Shown: positions 33,799-41,029 of the stretch, in pieces | How the letters are laid out: the number at the start of each line of letters is the position of its first letter | Numbering within the stretch: the stretch's first letter is position 1 | Program-made: the position numbers and the translations under genes | Assembly: GCA_905221605.1 (NCBI GenBank) | Contig: CAJNDS010000091.1 | Coordinates: 203,981 to 267,980 of the forward strand | Length of the DNA stretch: 64,000 nt | Reading direction: 5' to 3' | Source of the DNA: Symbiodinium natans | Taxonomy: Eukaryota; Sar; Dinophyceae; Suessiales; Symbiodiniaceae | Notes under the pieces: generated by a model | Told to the model about the DNA's origin: nothing | Seen by the model: only the letters and a program-made list of their open reading frames with translations | The model's database searches: none

Positions 33799-35265
33799 CA
33801 TTTCCTCATGCCCAACTAAGAACCAGAGGGCAATCCCAAGGTCCCAACCGCTCTGCCTCAATGCCAGGCGTCATGCTCCGGCAGATCGTGGCAACTCTTC
33901 CGATGCAGCTCCTGGGCACCCTAAACACGAAGCCCTAAGTCCTAAGCCCTAAGCCCTAAACCCTAAACCCTAAACCCTTAAACTTAACCTAACCCTAAAG
34001 ACCAAACAGTGGAACACTCACACCAAGCCACTCAATACTTAGATGCCTTCCTCGCTCCGGGAGCCATGGCAGGAAAACCCATCACGAGTACCTGCAACAC
34101 TAGAAAAACATGGATACCTACCCTACACTTCCGGATGCTTGAATACGGGTTCATACCCCACTCCAAATATACACTTGGCGTCGAAAGCCTCTCAACTATG
34201 TCTATGCTGGACCCTGGGTAACCTGCATCATACAATACCTTGGAGGTTGAGAGCCCTAAACCCTAAACCCTGAACCCTAAACCCTAAACCCTAACCCCTA
34301 AACCCCAAACCCCAAACCCTAAACCCTAAACCCCAAACCCTAAACCCTAAACCCTACACCACCCGAAAGCTGCAGGGACCTTCACCACCTCGGTGGTGGC
34401 GCCGCTCAGGCCGTCCACGAAGCGGCAAGCGCCTAGAGATGCCTACCTCAGAATGCCCCTTAAAAAGCCTTATAGGACCCTAAACCCTAAACTCCAAACC
34501 CCAAACCCTAAACCCTAAACCCCAAACCCTAAACCCCAAACTCTAAACCCTGGCGTGCTGAACTGTCTGGAGAGCACGGTTGGCACGGGCTAAGGTCTTG
34601 GGTTCCCAAATCACTCCCCCCCCCCCCCCCCCCCCGAAGGTTTAGGGTTTAGGGTTTAGGGTTCAGGGTTTAAGGTTTAGGGTTTAGGGTTTCGGGAATA
34701 TCGCGATTATTGACACGGATGTGTAGATGACCATAGCATGTGAGGTTTGAAGGCGCAGGTATAGGGTCTAGGCTGCGCTTATCCCTGAATTCCGATCCCC
34801 AACCATAAGCACTGCAAACCCGACAAGCCCTGGGCGGCGCCCAGATGAGAGGCCCGAAGGCAGCTGTCGGGCTTATAAGTGGGTTGTAAGTACAGCTTTG
34901 ATTGGCTCGAAAGCAGCCTTACCCCTAAACCCTAAGCCCTACACCCCAAAACCCTAAACCCTAAACCCTACACCCCAAAACCCTAAGCCCTAAACTGCAG
35001 CTGTCATAGTGTCCGGTAGTAGAGTTCGAGATCAGGTCGAAAACTTCTCAGGGGTCTGCACGGGTGTTTCCGAAATTCTTTATGGGGTCCTTAGAAGAAG
35101 GGGATCCTAGTATTTGGGGGTCGAAAATAGGGGTCCCTGATTTTCGTAAACTCCCGCCAGGGTTTCATGGTTCAGGATTTTGGGGTTTGGGTTGGAGAAC
35201 TACGTGGTTCAGGGTCACTTGAGAGCTATATGAGGTCTAGGTACACTTTAAGCCCCTACAAGTCC

Positions 35266-35283
35266 TAAACCCTAAACCCTAAA
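35266..35283. repeat. Telomeric target site, left side, with CTAAA duplication
   Basis: Short CCCTAAA tract directly before the 5' LTR. Its last five bases, CTAAA (35279-35283), recur directly after the 3' LTR (43860-43864), a 5-bp target duplication typical of copia integrases. The tract continues at 43860-43891. Confidence 0.9.
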
Positions 35284-35432
35284 TGATAAACCCAACTTTC
35301 TGCAAGGCGTCGACGAGATCCGCCCGCAGGCTTTTGGTCAGAGGAAAACGTGCGCGAGGTCGTGCACAGCAGGCGGGGGCCCCGAGGGTCTTCTTTCGGT
35401 TGGGGTTCGGTTTCGTTCTCTTTGTTTTGTCA
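35284..35432 (+). repeat. 5' LTR (149 bp)
   Basis: It begins TGATAAACCC and ends TTTGTTTTGTCA, with the TG...CA termini of LTRs. It matches 43711-43859 at every base I compared. It is short for a copia LTR and should contain promoter and polyadenylation signals, but no TATA box or AATAAA is obvious. Confidence 0.97.
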
Positions 35433-35433
35433 T

Positions 35434-35446
35434 TGGTAGCGGAGCC
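35434..35446 (+). promoter_or_regulatory. Primer-binding site
   Basis: TGGTAGCGGAGCC lies one base after the 5' LTR. It begins TGG, the complement of tRNA 3' CCA, and resembles the initiator-Met tRNA site used by many copia elements (TGGTA..AGAG). The exact tRNA is not determined. Confidence 0.75.
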
Positions 35447-35557
35447 TAGGCCGCGGTCCTGGGCTAGGCTGGTGGTTCGTTGGTTTGTTTGTCTTGTCTT
35501 CCCTTGTTTGTTCTCGTCTTGTTTCGTGGTGGGAAGTGTAGGCAAAGCCTGTGTGCA

Positions 35558-38500
35558 ATGGCTTCGGATGGCCATGTGCCTACTGCCGGGCAAGACAGTG
35601 CAGCACCAGATCAGCATGCACCCTCTCTTGACACGAATGTGCCTGCGGCAGATCCTAGTCCTCACATGACCGTTGACGGGCGTCAGGGTGATCCTTGGCG
35701 TCATGATGATCCTTGGCGAACTTGGGATCGCTCGCATGGGGCCTGGGGACAGTCTACTTGGCGTAGCGCTGGGTGGTGGACTGGAGATGGCTACTATGGC
35801 GGGCGGCAGTGGTGGTATGATGCCTGGGATGATAGGGATGGTGCTAGGCATCCAAGTGGGGGTCAAGATTCCGGCCATTTTGGCAGGAACGATCAACGTG
35901 ATGCAACAGATCCGCGGGCCCACTACCAAGGTCCTCCTGAGGGACAGGCCGGTCGTCCTGATGACCAGGCCTCCGATGGCTCGGGCAGAGGCTCGGGTGA
36001 ATCTCGTGGGAGTGGTGCCAGCGAGGCACAATCGCCAGGAAGTGGTGGCCGATGTGACTACGGAGACCGAGATGCACAGGGCCCAGATAACAATCGTGTT
36101 CCTGGTCCTGACAGAGAGCGGAGAGGGAGCCTTGGGGAAACCACTTCCGGGACTTCCACGACCACGCCCCCGGTCCCTACTACGACCTCGAAAGAAGGCC
36201 AGGACTTCAAAGGTGGCCTGAGTGAGCGGATGGCTGTGCCGAGCTTTTCGGCAGACAAGACGGGGGATGAGCTTGGCAGCTCAGCCCGCTCGTACCTGAG
36301 GCAGATCGATGCCTGGTGCAAGGTGACGAGAACTCCGGCGTCGCAAAGAGCCCTCTTGCTTTACCAGAATCTTAGCGGAAGAGCGTGGGTGGAGTCTGAA
36401 GAGCTCAGTGTCGAGTTGTTGGCCTCCGAGTACGGCGTGCAGGAGTTTAAGAGATGGATCCAGGAAAGGTACCAGGAGATCGAGGTGTCGAAGATAGCCG
36501 AGGCCTTGACTCAGTTCTTCAAGAAGCTGAGACGTGAAGGAGGTCAGAGTATCCGTGAGTTCAACTCAGCATTCGACCGTGGCCACACCCGCTTATTGGA
36601 GATCGACTGTCGCCTCCCTGAAGTCGCAAAGGCCTGGGCGTACTTGAATGCCCTCGGCCTCACGAGTGCAGAGGAACTTGCCCTCCTTGCTTCCGTGGGC
36701 AATGAGTACAATACGGCAAAGTTGCAGAAGGCAGCAGTCCTCCACGAGAAGTCCTTTAAGCCCCCGTGGTTCGTGAGGCGCAACGGCAACGGCAATCCTG
36801 ATGGGGGCAAAGGAAAACCTGTGCGAGGTGCCTTCTTGACCGAGATTGACGAGGACGACATTGCCGAGGAGGAGACAGAGCACCTGATGACCGAGGAAGA
36901 AGCCTCTGAGATGCACGAGGCGTTCATGGCTCAGGAGTCAGCCAAGGCCCGGTACAGGGAGATCACGAAGGCTCGGGGAGTGGATCCTAGTTTTCTTCGC
37001 AAGGATGGTTCCAGGAACGAAGCCAGCAACAAGGATACTCCTGAGGCCAGGTTGCAGCTTGCCAAAAGTCGCTCGTATTGTGCTGGATGCCGCCGCAGGG
37101 GGCACTGGCACAAAGACCCAGAGCGCCCAATGAATCAGCCTGGAGGCCAGATGACGAAGCCTGGTGGTTCCTCGGGCGCCAAGGACAGCTCCAGGGAGGC
37201 GTTTGTGGTGCAGGTTGCCTATGAGGTCGGCTACATGGGGGGTCAGGGCTTGGTCGCCATCACCGACTCCGCATGCAGTAAATCTGTGGCGGGACAGGCG
37301 TGGCTCCAGAAGTACATGTTGGCTGCCCGGGAAGCGGGCCTTGAGATGCAGTTCATCGACACCCAGGACGACTTCAGGTTCGGGGCCTCCAAGCTTTCCC
37401 GGGCTACCTTCACTGCCACGATTGCGATCTTCGTTGGTGGACGCGGCTTCTTGGTCAGGGCTTCCATCGTCCAGGGAGAGGTCCCCCTTCTCCTGTCAAG
37501 AAACGTCCTGAGCAAGATTGGCATGCTTTATGATGTTGAAGGACACAGCGCCTCGTTTCGTCACCTTGGAGTACAAGATCTCAAGCTCCTCACGACGGAA
37601 AATGGACATCCGGCTATTCCCGTACGAGTGAAAGGGCTCCCGACGTTTGCTCTCCCAACGCCCCAGGAGTGGGCCGGGGACGAAGTGCGACTCCTTCCTT
37701 CCAGCGAGTCTCATGCCGCATACATGACCATGACATGTGAGAGTAGTGAGAGGGCCTCTGCATCAACCTTTGCTACTTCCAGGAGCTGTGAGTCAGCATG
37801 TGTTGCCGATGGAGGTGCCGATCGGAACCTCTCCCAGCCCTTCGAGACTATCTTTTATCCGAAGAAGTTATCGCCCTTTGTCTTCAACTTCTTGAGTGCC
37901 GAGGCTTTGAACACTGATGTTTTCATGCGTTGGTGGAGTGAGACCAAGCTTGCAAAGGACTTCTGGATAGAAACGGCTTCTTCTTTCATACGAATACACG
38001 TCATTCCCCGGAAAGCACTGTTCTCCCCCGATGCATGGCACACAAGTCAGAGCAACGTTCGAGATAAACTCCTCCACAACGTCGGGTCGTTCCGAAGCAC
38101 CACTGCTATAGCATGTCAGTCCTTGCAACTCCTTCCGAGTCGACATGACGCATGGCAGAGTTCACCCGAGTCAGCCCATTCAGCTCTTTGGGTCGGTAGG
38201 ACTGTGTTCCCTCGTACCCCTTTTCAGAGCAGCAGTTCGGAACATGTCGTCGCAGAAGGCCAAGACGCTCTGGAACATGAGTCGGAGCGAGTTGGTAGAA
38301 GAAGCTCATCGGCTGGAAGTGCCGATACACACTACATGGGGCAAGGAAGAGATACGTCAGCTGGTGTCAGAGAAGAGAAAGGAACTACATGGTCCATCCA
38401 GCGTCCCGAGAGGTCGCTCTTCAATGACGATGCCCGAGCTAGTCAAGAAGATGGACGAGCTGCAGATCCCGCTTCCACCGAAGCCCACCCGAGGACTCCT

Positions 38501-41029
38501 TCAGAGGATCATACGAGACTCGACAAGAGATCTGTCGGAACAGATCGTGACGTTCGGGAGGTAGAAGAACTTGCTCTTCAGAGAACTCCCACATTCGTAT
38601 CTTCGCTGGAGTCTTCAGGAAACAGCAGCGCAGGGATCGGGGGCGTCCCACGAGTTGAGGCAGCTAGCCAACTTTGCCCAGAAGGTCCTCAATCCTCAGA
38701 AGGAGACGTACCACGACCCAGAGATGAGTGCTGCAATCCCTTACCAACCGGATCCAGAGGAGACGAGTTCGACCTCAACGAAGTGGTCTTTGGTGACGGG
38801 GACTTCGGAGGCCATGGCAAGCGGGTACAATCAGGGCAAGAACCATGTCCCGACAGCGAAGCAGATGGGAGCCAAGCGCGGCATCGAATCCGAGGAGAGC
38901 AAGATGGCCCAAGACACTCCCCCGGAGGTACGAGAGGAACTCGAGGCACTAACCACCAGGATCGCCCTGCTCAAGGAGAAGCATGGAATGTGATTCTCTC
39001 GTGTGATGTTGACCTCGACAACGACGCTAGTGCCGAAGGGGTCCTAGATGTGTGCGGTATGGAGGCCAATGCTACCGGGGCCCCTGAAACCTTCTATGAG
39101 TGTCGAGAGTCCAGTGCCGAAGAGCTACCTCTTGAAGTCGTTGCACAAGACCTTTTGCGCACCAAGGATTACAGCTTCGAGAGTTGTGAAAAACTGGCCC
39201 GCCGAGTGTGTGAACATGCTAGGAACAGTAGACGAAGGCAAGCTCATGGGGAACAGGGGAGCTCGATTGCTTTTGGGGCCTATAGTCATGGTAACTTCCA
39301 CGGCATCATTAAGAAGACCTTCGACCATGTCTATGTTGTGCGCTACATGAATGCTTTCTTGCGGGCACATGGGGCCAAGGGTACCTGGAGTTCCCTCCAG
39401 ATCAATGTGAACTGTCGTCCTCTTGTACATCGTGATCAGCACAACCATAGCGACACCCTTGCAAGCACCATCTCCTTCGGAAATTTCCGCGGCGGTCGTC
39501 TGTGGATAGAAACGGATCCTGAAGCCCAGGTGCCAGAGATCGGTGTCCCCCACATTATGTCAGATGGCGAAGGGCGTGCTCTTTCAGGACACCTTGTCGA
39601 CACTCGTGCGCTCGTGAAGTTCGATGGTCGTCGTAAACATGGCGTAGAAGAGTGGGAAGGGGATCGTATCAGCATTACTGCTTACACAACACGTGGGGTG
39701 TCGCAACTGGCACGACAAGAACGGGACATGCTGAGAAGTTTTGGTTTCCCCGTTGGGCAGGATACCCCCACGAAGATCACCGTTGAGGACAAATCCTGGA
39801 AAAACGAACACGCCCGGCGACCCAAGAAGAGCATCAGAAGACAGATCATGCGAGGGGCTAGCCGAGCAAGTGCACTGTTGACCTTAAGTATGACGGCAGC
39901 TTCGAGTTACGTCGCCGAGGTAATGCTTCCGAGTTCATCCCCAGACAGACCATCAATCCTGGAAATTGGAGATTTCGCTGCTACCTACACCCTTGCAGGA
40001 AACGGCAGCTCAGTCATAGAACCGGTCTCGTGGGAGGATTTTGTCAACGATTCAGATTGCCAGAGAGTTCTCGAAACCACACATGCCCTACACCCATGTG
40101 TTGTCTGGATTCGAGGTCACGACGAGATCACCGATGCCAAGTCCAACGAAATCGCATCCCAGGTCTTCTCCGCTGCGTTGAATCAGATCCTCTTGGGGGG
40201 TATATTCGTTCTCAGCGGTAACAAAGAACACATGCTGTGGAGAGACCATGCCTTCAACAGCTTGCTTAACATGTATGAGACCCAGTTAGATGTCGACGCT
40301 CAAGGCTTTCAAGTGCTTCGTGTTGCGCAACCTGGAGTTCTGCAGCAAGGGCCTCATTCGGTATATGTCGGAGAGATCGAACAGCAGGATCCCGAAGGCG
40401 AACAACCCCAAGCTGTACCTCCTGAAAGGCTAGATGCCGCAAGGACTAGTAACATCAAGTTTGACGCTCAGGTCCCCAAGCCCGTTCAGGCTTCCCTTGG
40501 TCGACTTCATCAGAACCTCGGCCACACAAGCAACCATGACCTAGCGAGACATTTGAGACTTGCTGGAGCTGAAGAACATGTCATACAAGCATGCAAACAT
40601 CTGCGTTGTCAGGTTTGTGATCGTGCTAAGCAATCAGCTTCAGCGAGGCCTGCGTGTTTGCCATCTTTGTTGGATTTCAACCAGCTCGTGAGCGTCGACG
40701 TTTTCACAGTTTTCGATGCAGCCCAGGTGAAACATTCGTTGCTGTCCGTCATAGACCATGCTACAACGTTCCATCTTGTCGGAGAGCTTGAAGGGCATTC
40801 TGCCGAAGCCTTTGAGCGGAAGTTCACTCAGATGTGGGGATCTGTTTTTGGGGCACCAGGAACAATTGCTGCAGACTTGGAAACTGGTCTACAGGCCGGG
40901 CTGGCGAACTATGCTGAATTCCATGGATGCCGGCTTCGCCCCGCTGCAGGCCAGGCCCATTGGCAGCAAGGACTCATTAGAGCGTCATGGGCTCTGGTAT
41001 CAGGCTATGCTCAGAAAAGTCATAGATGA
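35558..41029 (+). CDS. Gag, protease, dioxygenase-like domain, integrase N-terminal part
   Basis: The start at 35558 is the first ATG of an open frame that extends upstream only through non-ATG codons. Residue numbers count from it. Residues 1-220 are a Gly/Asp/Trp-rich N-terminus (DPW repeats); about 225-405 are Gag capsid-like; 508-523 are a zinc knuckle, CAGCRRRGHWHKDPERP, whose expected last Cys is Arg523. Protease has Asp570 in DSAC. About 1200-1385 are a 2OG-Fe(II) dioxygenase-like domain; about 1462-1600 are methyltransferase-like. Integrase has H1651, H1656, C1684, C1687, then D1714 and D1773. The frame leaves the integrase sequence near 40976-40981. Between about 38220 and 38990 it is open but probably not the ancestral frame. 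Confidence 0.85.
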   Translation: MASDGHVPTAGQDSAAPDQHAPSLDTNVPAADPSPHMTVDGRQGDPWRHDDPWRTWDRSHGAWGQSTWRSAGWWTGDGYYGGRQWWYDAWDDRDGARHPSGGQDSGHFGRNDQRDATDPRAHYQGPPEGQAGRPDDQASDGSGRGSGESRGSGASEAQSPGSGGRCDYGDRDAQGPDNNRVPGPDRERRGSLGETTSGTSTTTPPVPTTTSKEGQDFKGGLSERMAVPSFSADKTGDELGSSARSYLRQIDAWCKVTRTPASQRALLLYQNLSGRAWVESEELSVELLASEYGVQEFKRWIQERYQEIEVSKIAEALTQFFKKLRREGGQSIREFNSAFDRGHTRLLEIDCRLPEVAKAWAYLNALGLTSAEELALLASVGNEYNTAKLQKAAVLHEKSFKPPWFVRRNGNGNPDGGKGKPVRGAFLTEIDEDDIAEEETEHLMTEEEASEMHEAFMAQESAKARYREITKARGVDPSFLRKDGSRNEASNKDTPEARLQLAKSRSYCAGCRRRGHWHKDPERPMNQPGGQMTKPGGSSGAKDSSREAFVVQVAYEVGYMGGQGLVAITDSACSKSVAGQAWLQKYMLAAREAGLEMQFIDTQDDFRFGASKLSRATFTATIAIFVGGRGFLVRASIVQGEVPLLLSRNVLSKIGMLYDVEGHSASFRHLGVQDLKLLTTENGHPAIPVRVKGLPTFALPTPQEWAGDEVRLLPSSESHAAYMTMTCESSERASASTFATSRSCESACVADGGADRNLSQPFETIFYPKKLSPFVFNFLSAEALNTDVFMRWWSETKLAKDFWIETASSFIRIHVIPRKALFSPDAWHTSQSNVRDKLLHNVGSFRSTTAIACQSLQLLPSRHDAWQSSPESAHSALWVGRTVFPRTPFQSSSSEHVVAEGQDALEHESERVGRRSSSAGSADTHYMGQGRDTSAGVREEKGTTWSIQRPERSLFNDDARASQEDGRAADPASTEAHPRTPSEDHTRLDKRSVGTDRDVREVEELALQRTPTFVSSLESSGNSSAGIGGVPRVEAASQLCPEGPQSSEGDVPRPRDECCNPLPTGSRGDEFDLNEVVFGDGDFGGHGKRVQSGQEPCPDSEADGSQARHRIRGEQDGPRHSPGGTRGTRGTNHQDRPAQGEAWNVILSCDVDLDNDASAEGVLDVCGMEANATGAPETFYECRESSAEELPLEVVAQDLLRTKDYSFESCEKLARRVCEHARNSRRRQAHGEQGSSIAFGAYSHGNFHGIIKKTFDHVYVVRYMNAFLRAHGAKGTWSSLQINVNCRPLVHRDQHNHSDTLASTISFGNFRGGRLWIETDPEAQVPEIGVPHIMSDGEGRALSGHLVDTRALVKFDGRRKHGVEEWEGDRISITAYTTRGVSQLARQERDMLRSFGFPVGQDTPTKITVEDKSWKNEHARRPKKSIRRQIMRGASRASALLTLSMTAASSYVAEVMLPSSSPDRPSILEIGDFAATYTLAGNGSSVIEPVSWEDFVNDSDCQRVLETTHALHPCVVWIRGHDEITDAKSNEIASQVFSAALNQILLGGIFVLSGNKEHMLWRDHAFNSLLNMYETQLDVDAQGFQVLRVAQPGVLQQGPHSVYVGEIEQQDPEGEQPQAVPPERLDAARTSNIKFDAQVPKPVQASLGRLHQNLGHTSNHDLARHLRLAGAEEHVIQACKHLRCQVCDRAKQSASARPACLPSLLDFNQLVSVDVFTVFDAAQVKHSLLSVIDHATTFHLVGELEGHSAEAFERKFTQMWGSVFGAPGTIAADLETGLQAGLANYAEFHGCRLRPAAGQAHWQQGLIRASWALVSGYAQKSHR
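37079..37126 (+). other. Gag zinc knuckle lacking its last Cys
   Basis: C508, C511 and H516 fit a CCHC knuckle. In related dinoflagellate copia proteins, as I recall them, the end reads DPEC; here DPER is encoded with CGC at 37124-37126, a single transition from TGC. Packaging of element RNA would be expected to suffer. Confidence 0.6.
38241..38993 (+). pseudogene. Out-of-frame SAP-like and TFGR module of the polyprotein
   Basis: In the +1 frame relative to gag-pol the DNA reads MSRSELVEEAHRLEVPIHTT (from 38277), a SAP-like helix-extended loop, then MTMPELVKKMDELQIPLPPK (from 38424), PKPTRGLLQRIIRD, and TFGR followed by TAG (38562-38564). KNLLFRELPHSYLRW and a coiled-coil-like end (EVREELEALTTRIALLKEK) come next, with a TGA at 38991. 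This arrangement is familiar from dinoflagellate copia polyproteins. The gag-pol frame over the same bases is Ser/Arg/Gly-rich and lacks domain character. So the true module seems to have been thrown out of frame by an indel near the CCCCTTTT at 38217-38224, with a compensating change near 38990. Confidence 0.65.
39158..39715 (+). other. 2OG-Fe(II) dioxygenase-like domain
   Basis: Within the polyprotein the sequence VNCRPLVHRDQHN gives the HxD motif (H1291, D1293), SFGNFRGGRLWIE follows as the expected core strands, and KHGVEEWEGDRISITAY supplies the distal His (H1361) and the 2-oxoglutarate-binding Arg (R1370). The 68-residue D-to-H and 9-residue H-to-R spacings fit double-stranded beta-helix dioxygenases. 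TET/JBP and AlkB proteins in this superfamily oxidise methylated or other bases; the substrate here is unknown. All four key residues are present, so the domain could be active if expressed. Confidence 0.7.
39941..40360 (+). other. Degenerate methyltransferase-like domain (tentative)
   Basis: The order SILEIGDFAATYTLAGNG (near residue 1466), IEPVSWEDF, HPCVVWIRGHDE (near 1518), then NQILLGGIFVLSGNKEHMLW resembles the Rossmann pattern of DNA cytosine methyltransferases: motif I, an acidic strand, the motif IV region, then GGxFVLEN. The catalytic Pro-Cys of motif IV is missing (RGHD instead), as is the usual glycine-rich loop. If the assignment is right, the domain is inactive. Structure prediction would be needed to confirm it. 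Confidence 0.35.

Larger units (their letters stand above)
30024..35265. other. Telomere mosaic and unique islands, no supported gene
   Basis: Tracts at 30603-30652, 30765-30835, 30925-31009, 31770-31806, 33669-33762 (GGGTTGA variants), 34254-34357 and 34473-34550. A degenerate stretch of ATAACCCT-like words covers about 31190-31640. A worn GGGTAGCTATAAAT-family copy lies near 31085-31170. Plus ORFs at 31845-32300 (151 codons) and 33068-33277 (69 codons, true ATG) cross unique DNA, but no family was recognised. Confidence 0.6.

Noticed and set aside
35279-36031. Minus-strand ORF of 250 codons
   Set aside because: It is antisense to the LTR, leader and gag, with no motif; a shadow frame.
35673-36221. 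Plus-strand ORF of 182 codons inside the Gag region
   Set aside because: It is rich in Met, Gly and Val, lacks domains, and lies under the gag frame whose DPW-rich N-terminus and capsid continue in register.
40758-40979. 5' part of the RT-containing frame as a separate protein start
   Set aside because: This portion overlaps integrase in the other frame and has no integrase character of its own; homology starts only at ERHG.
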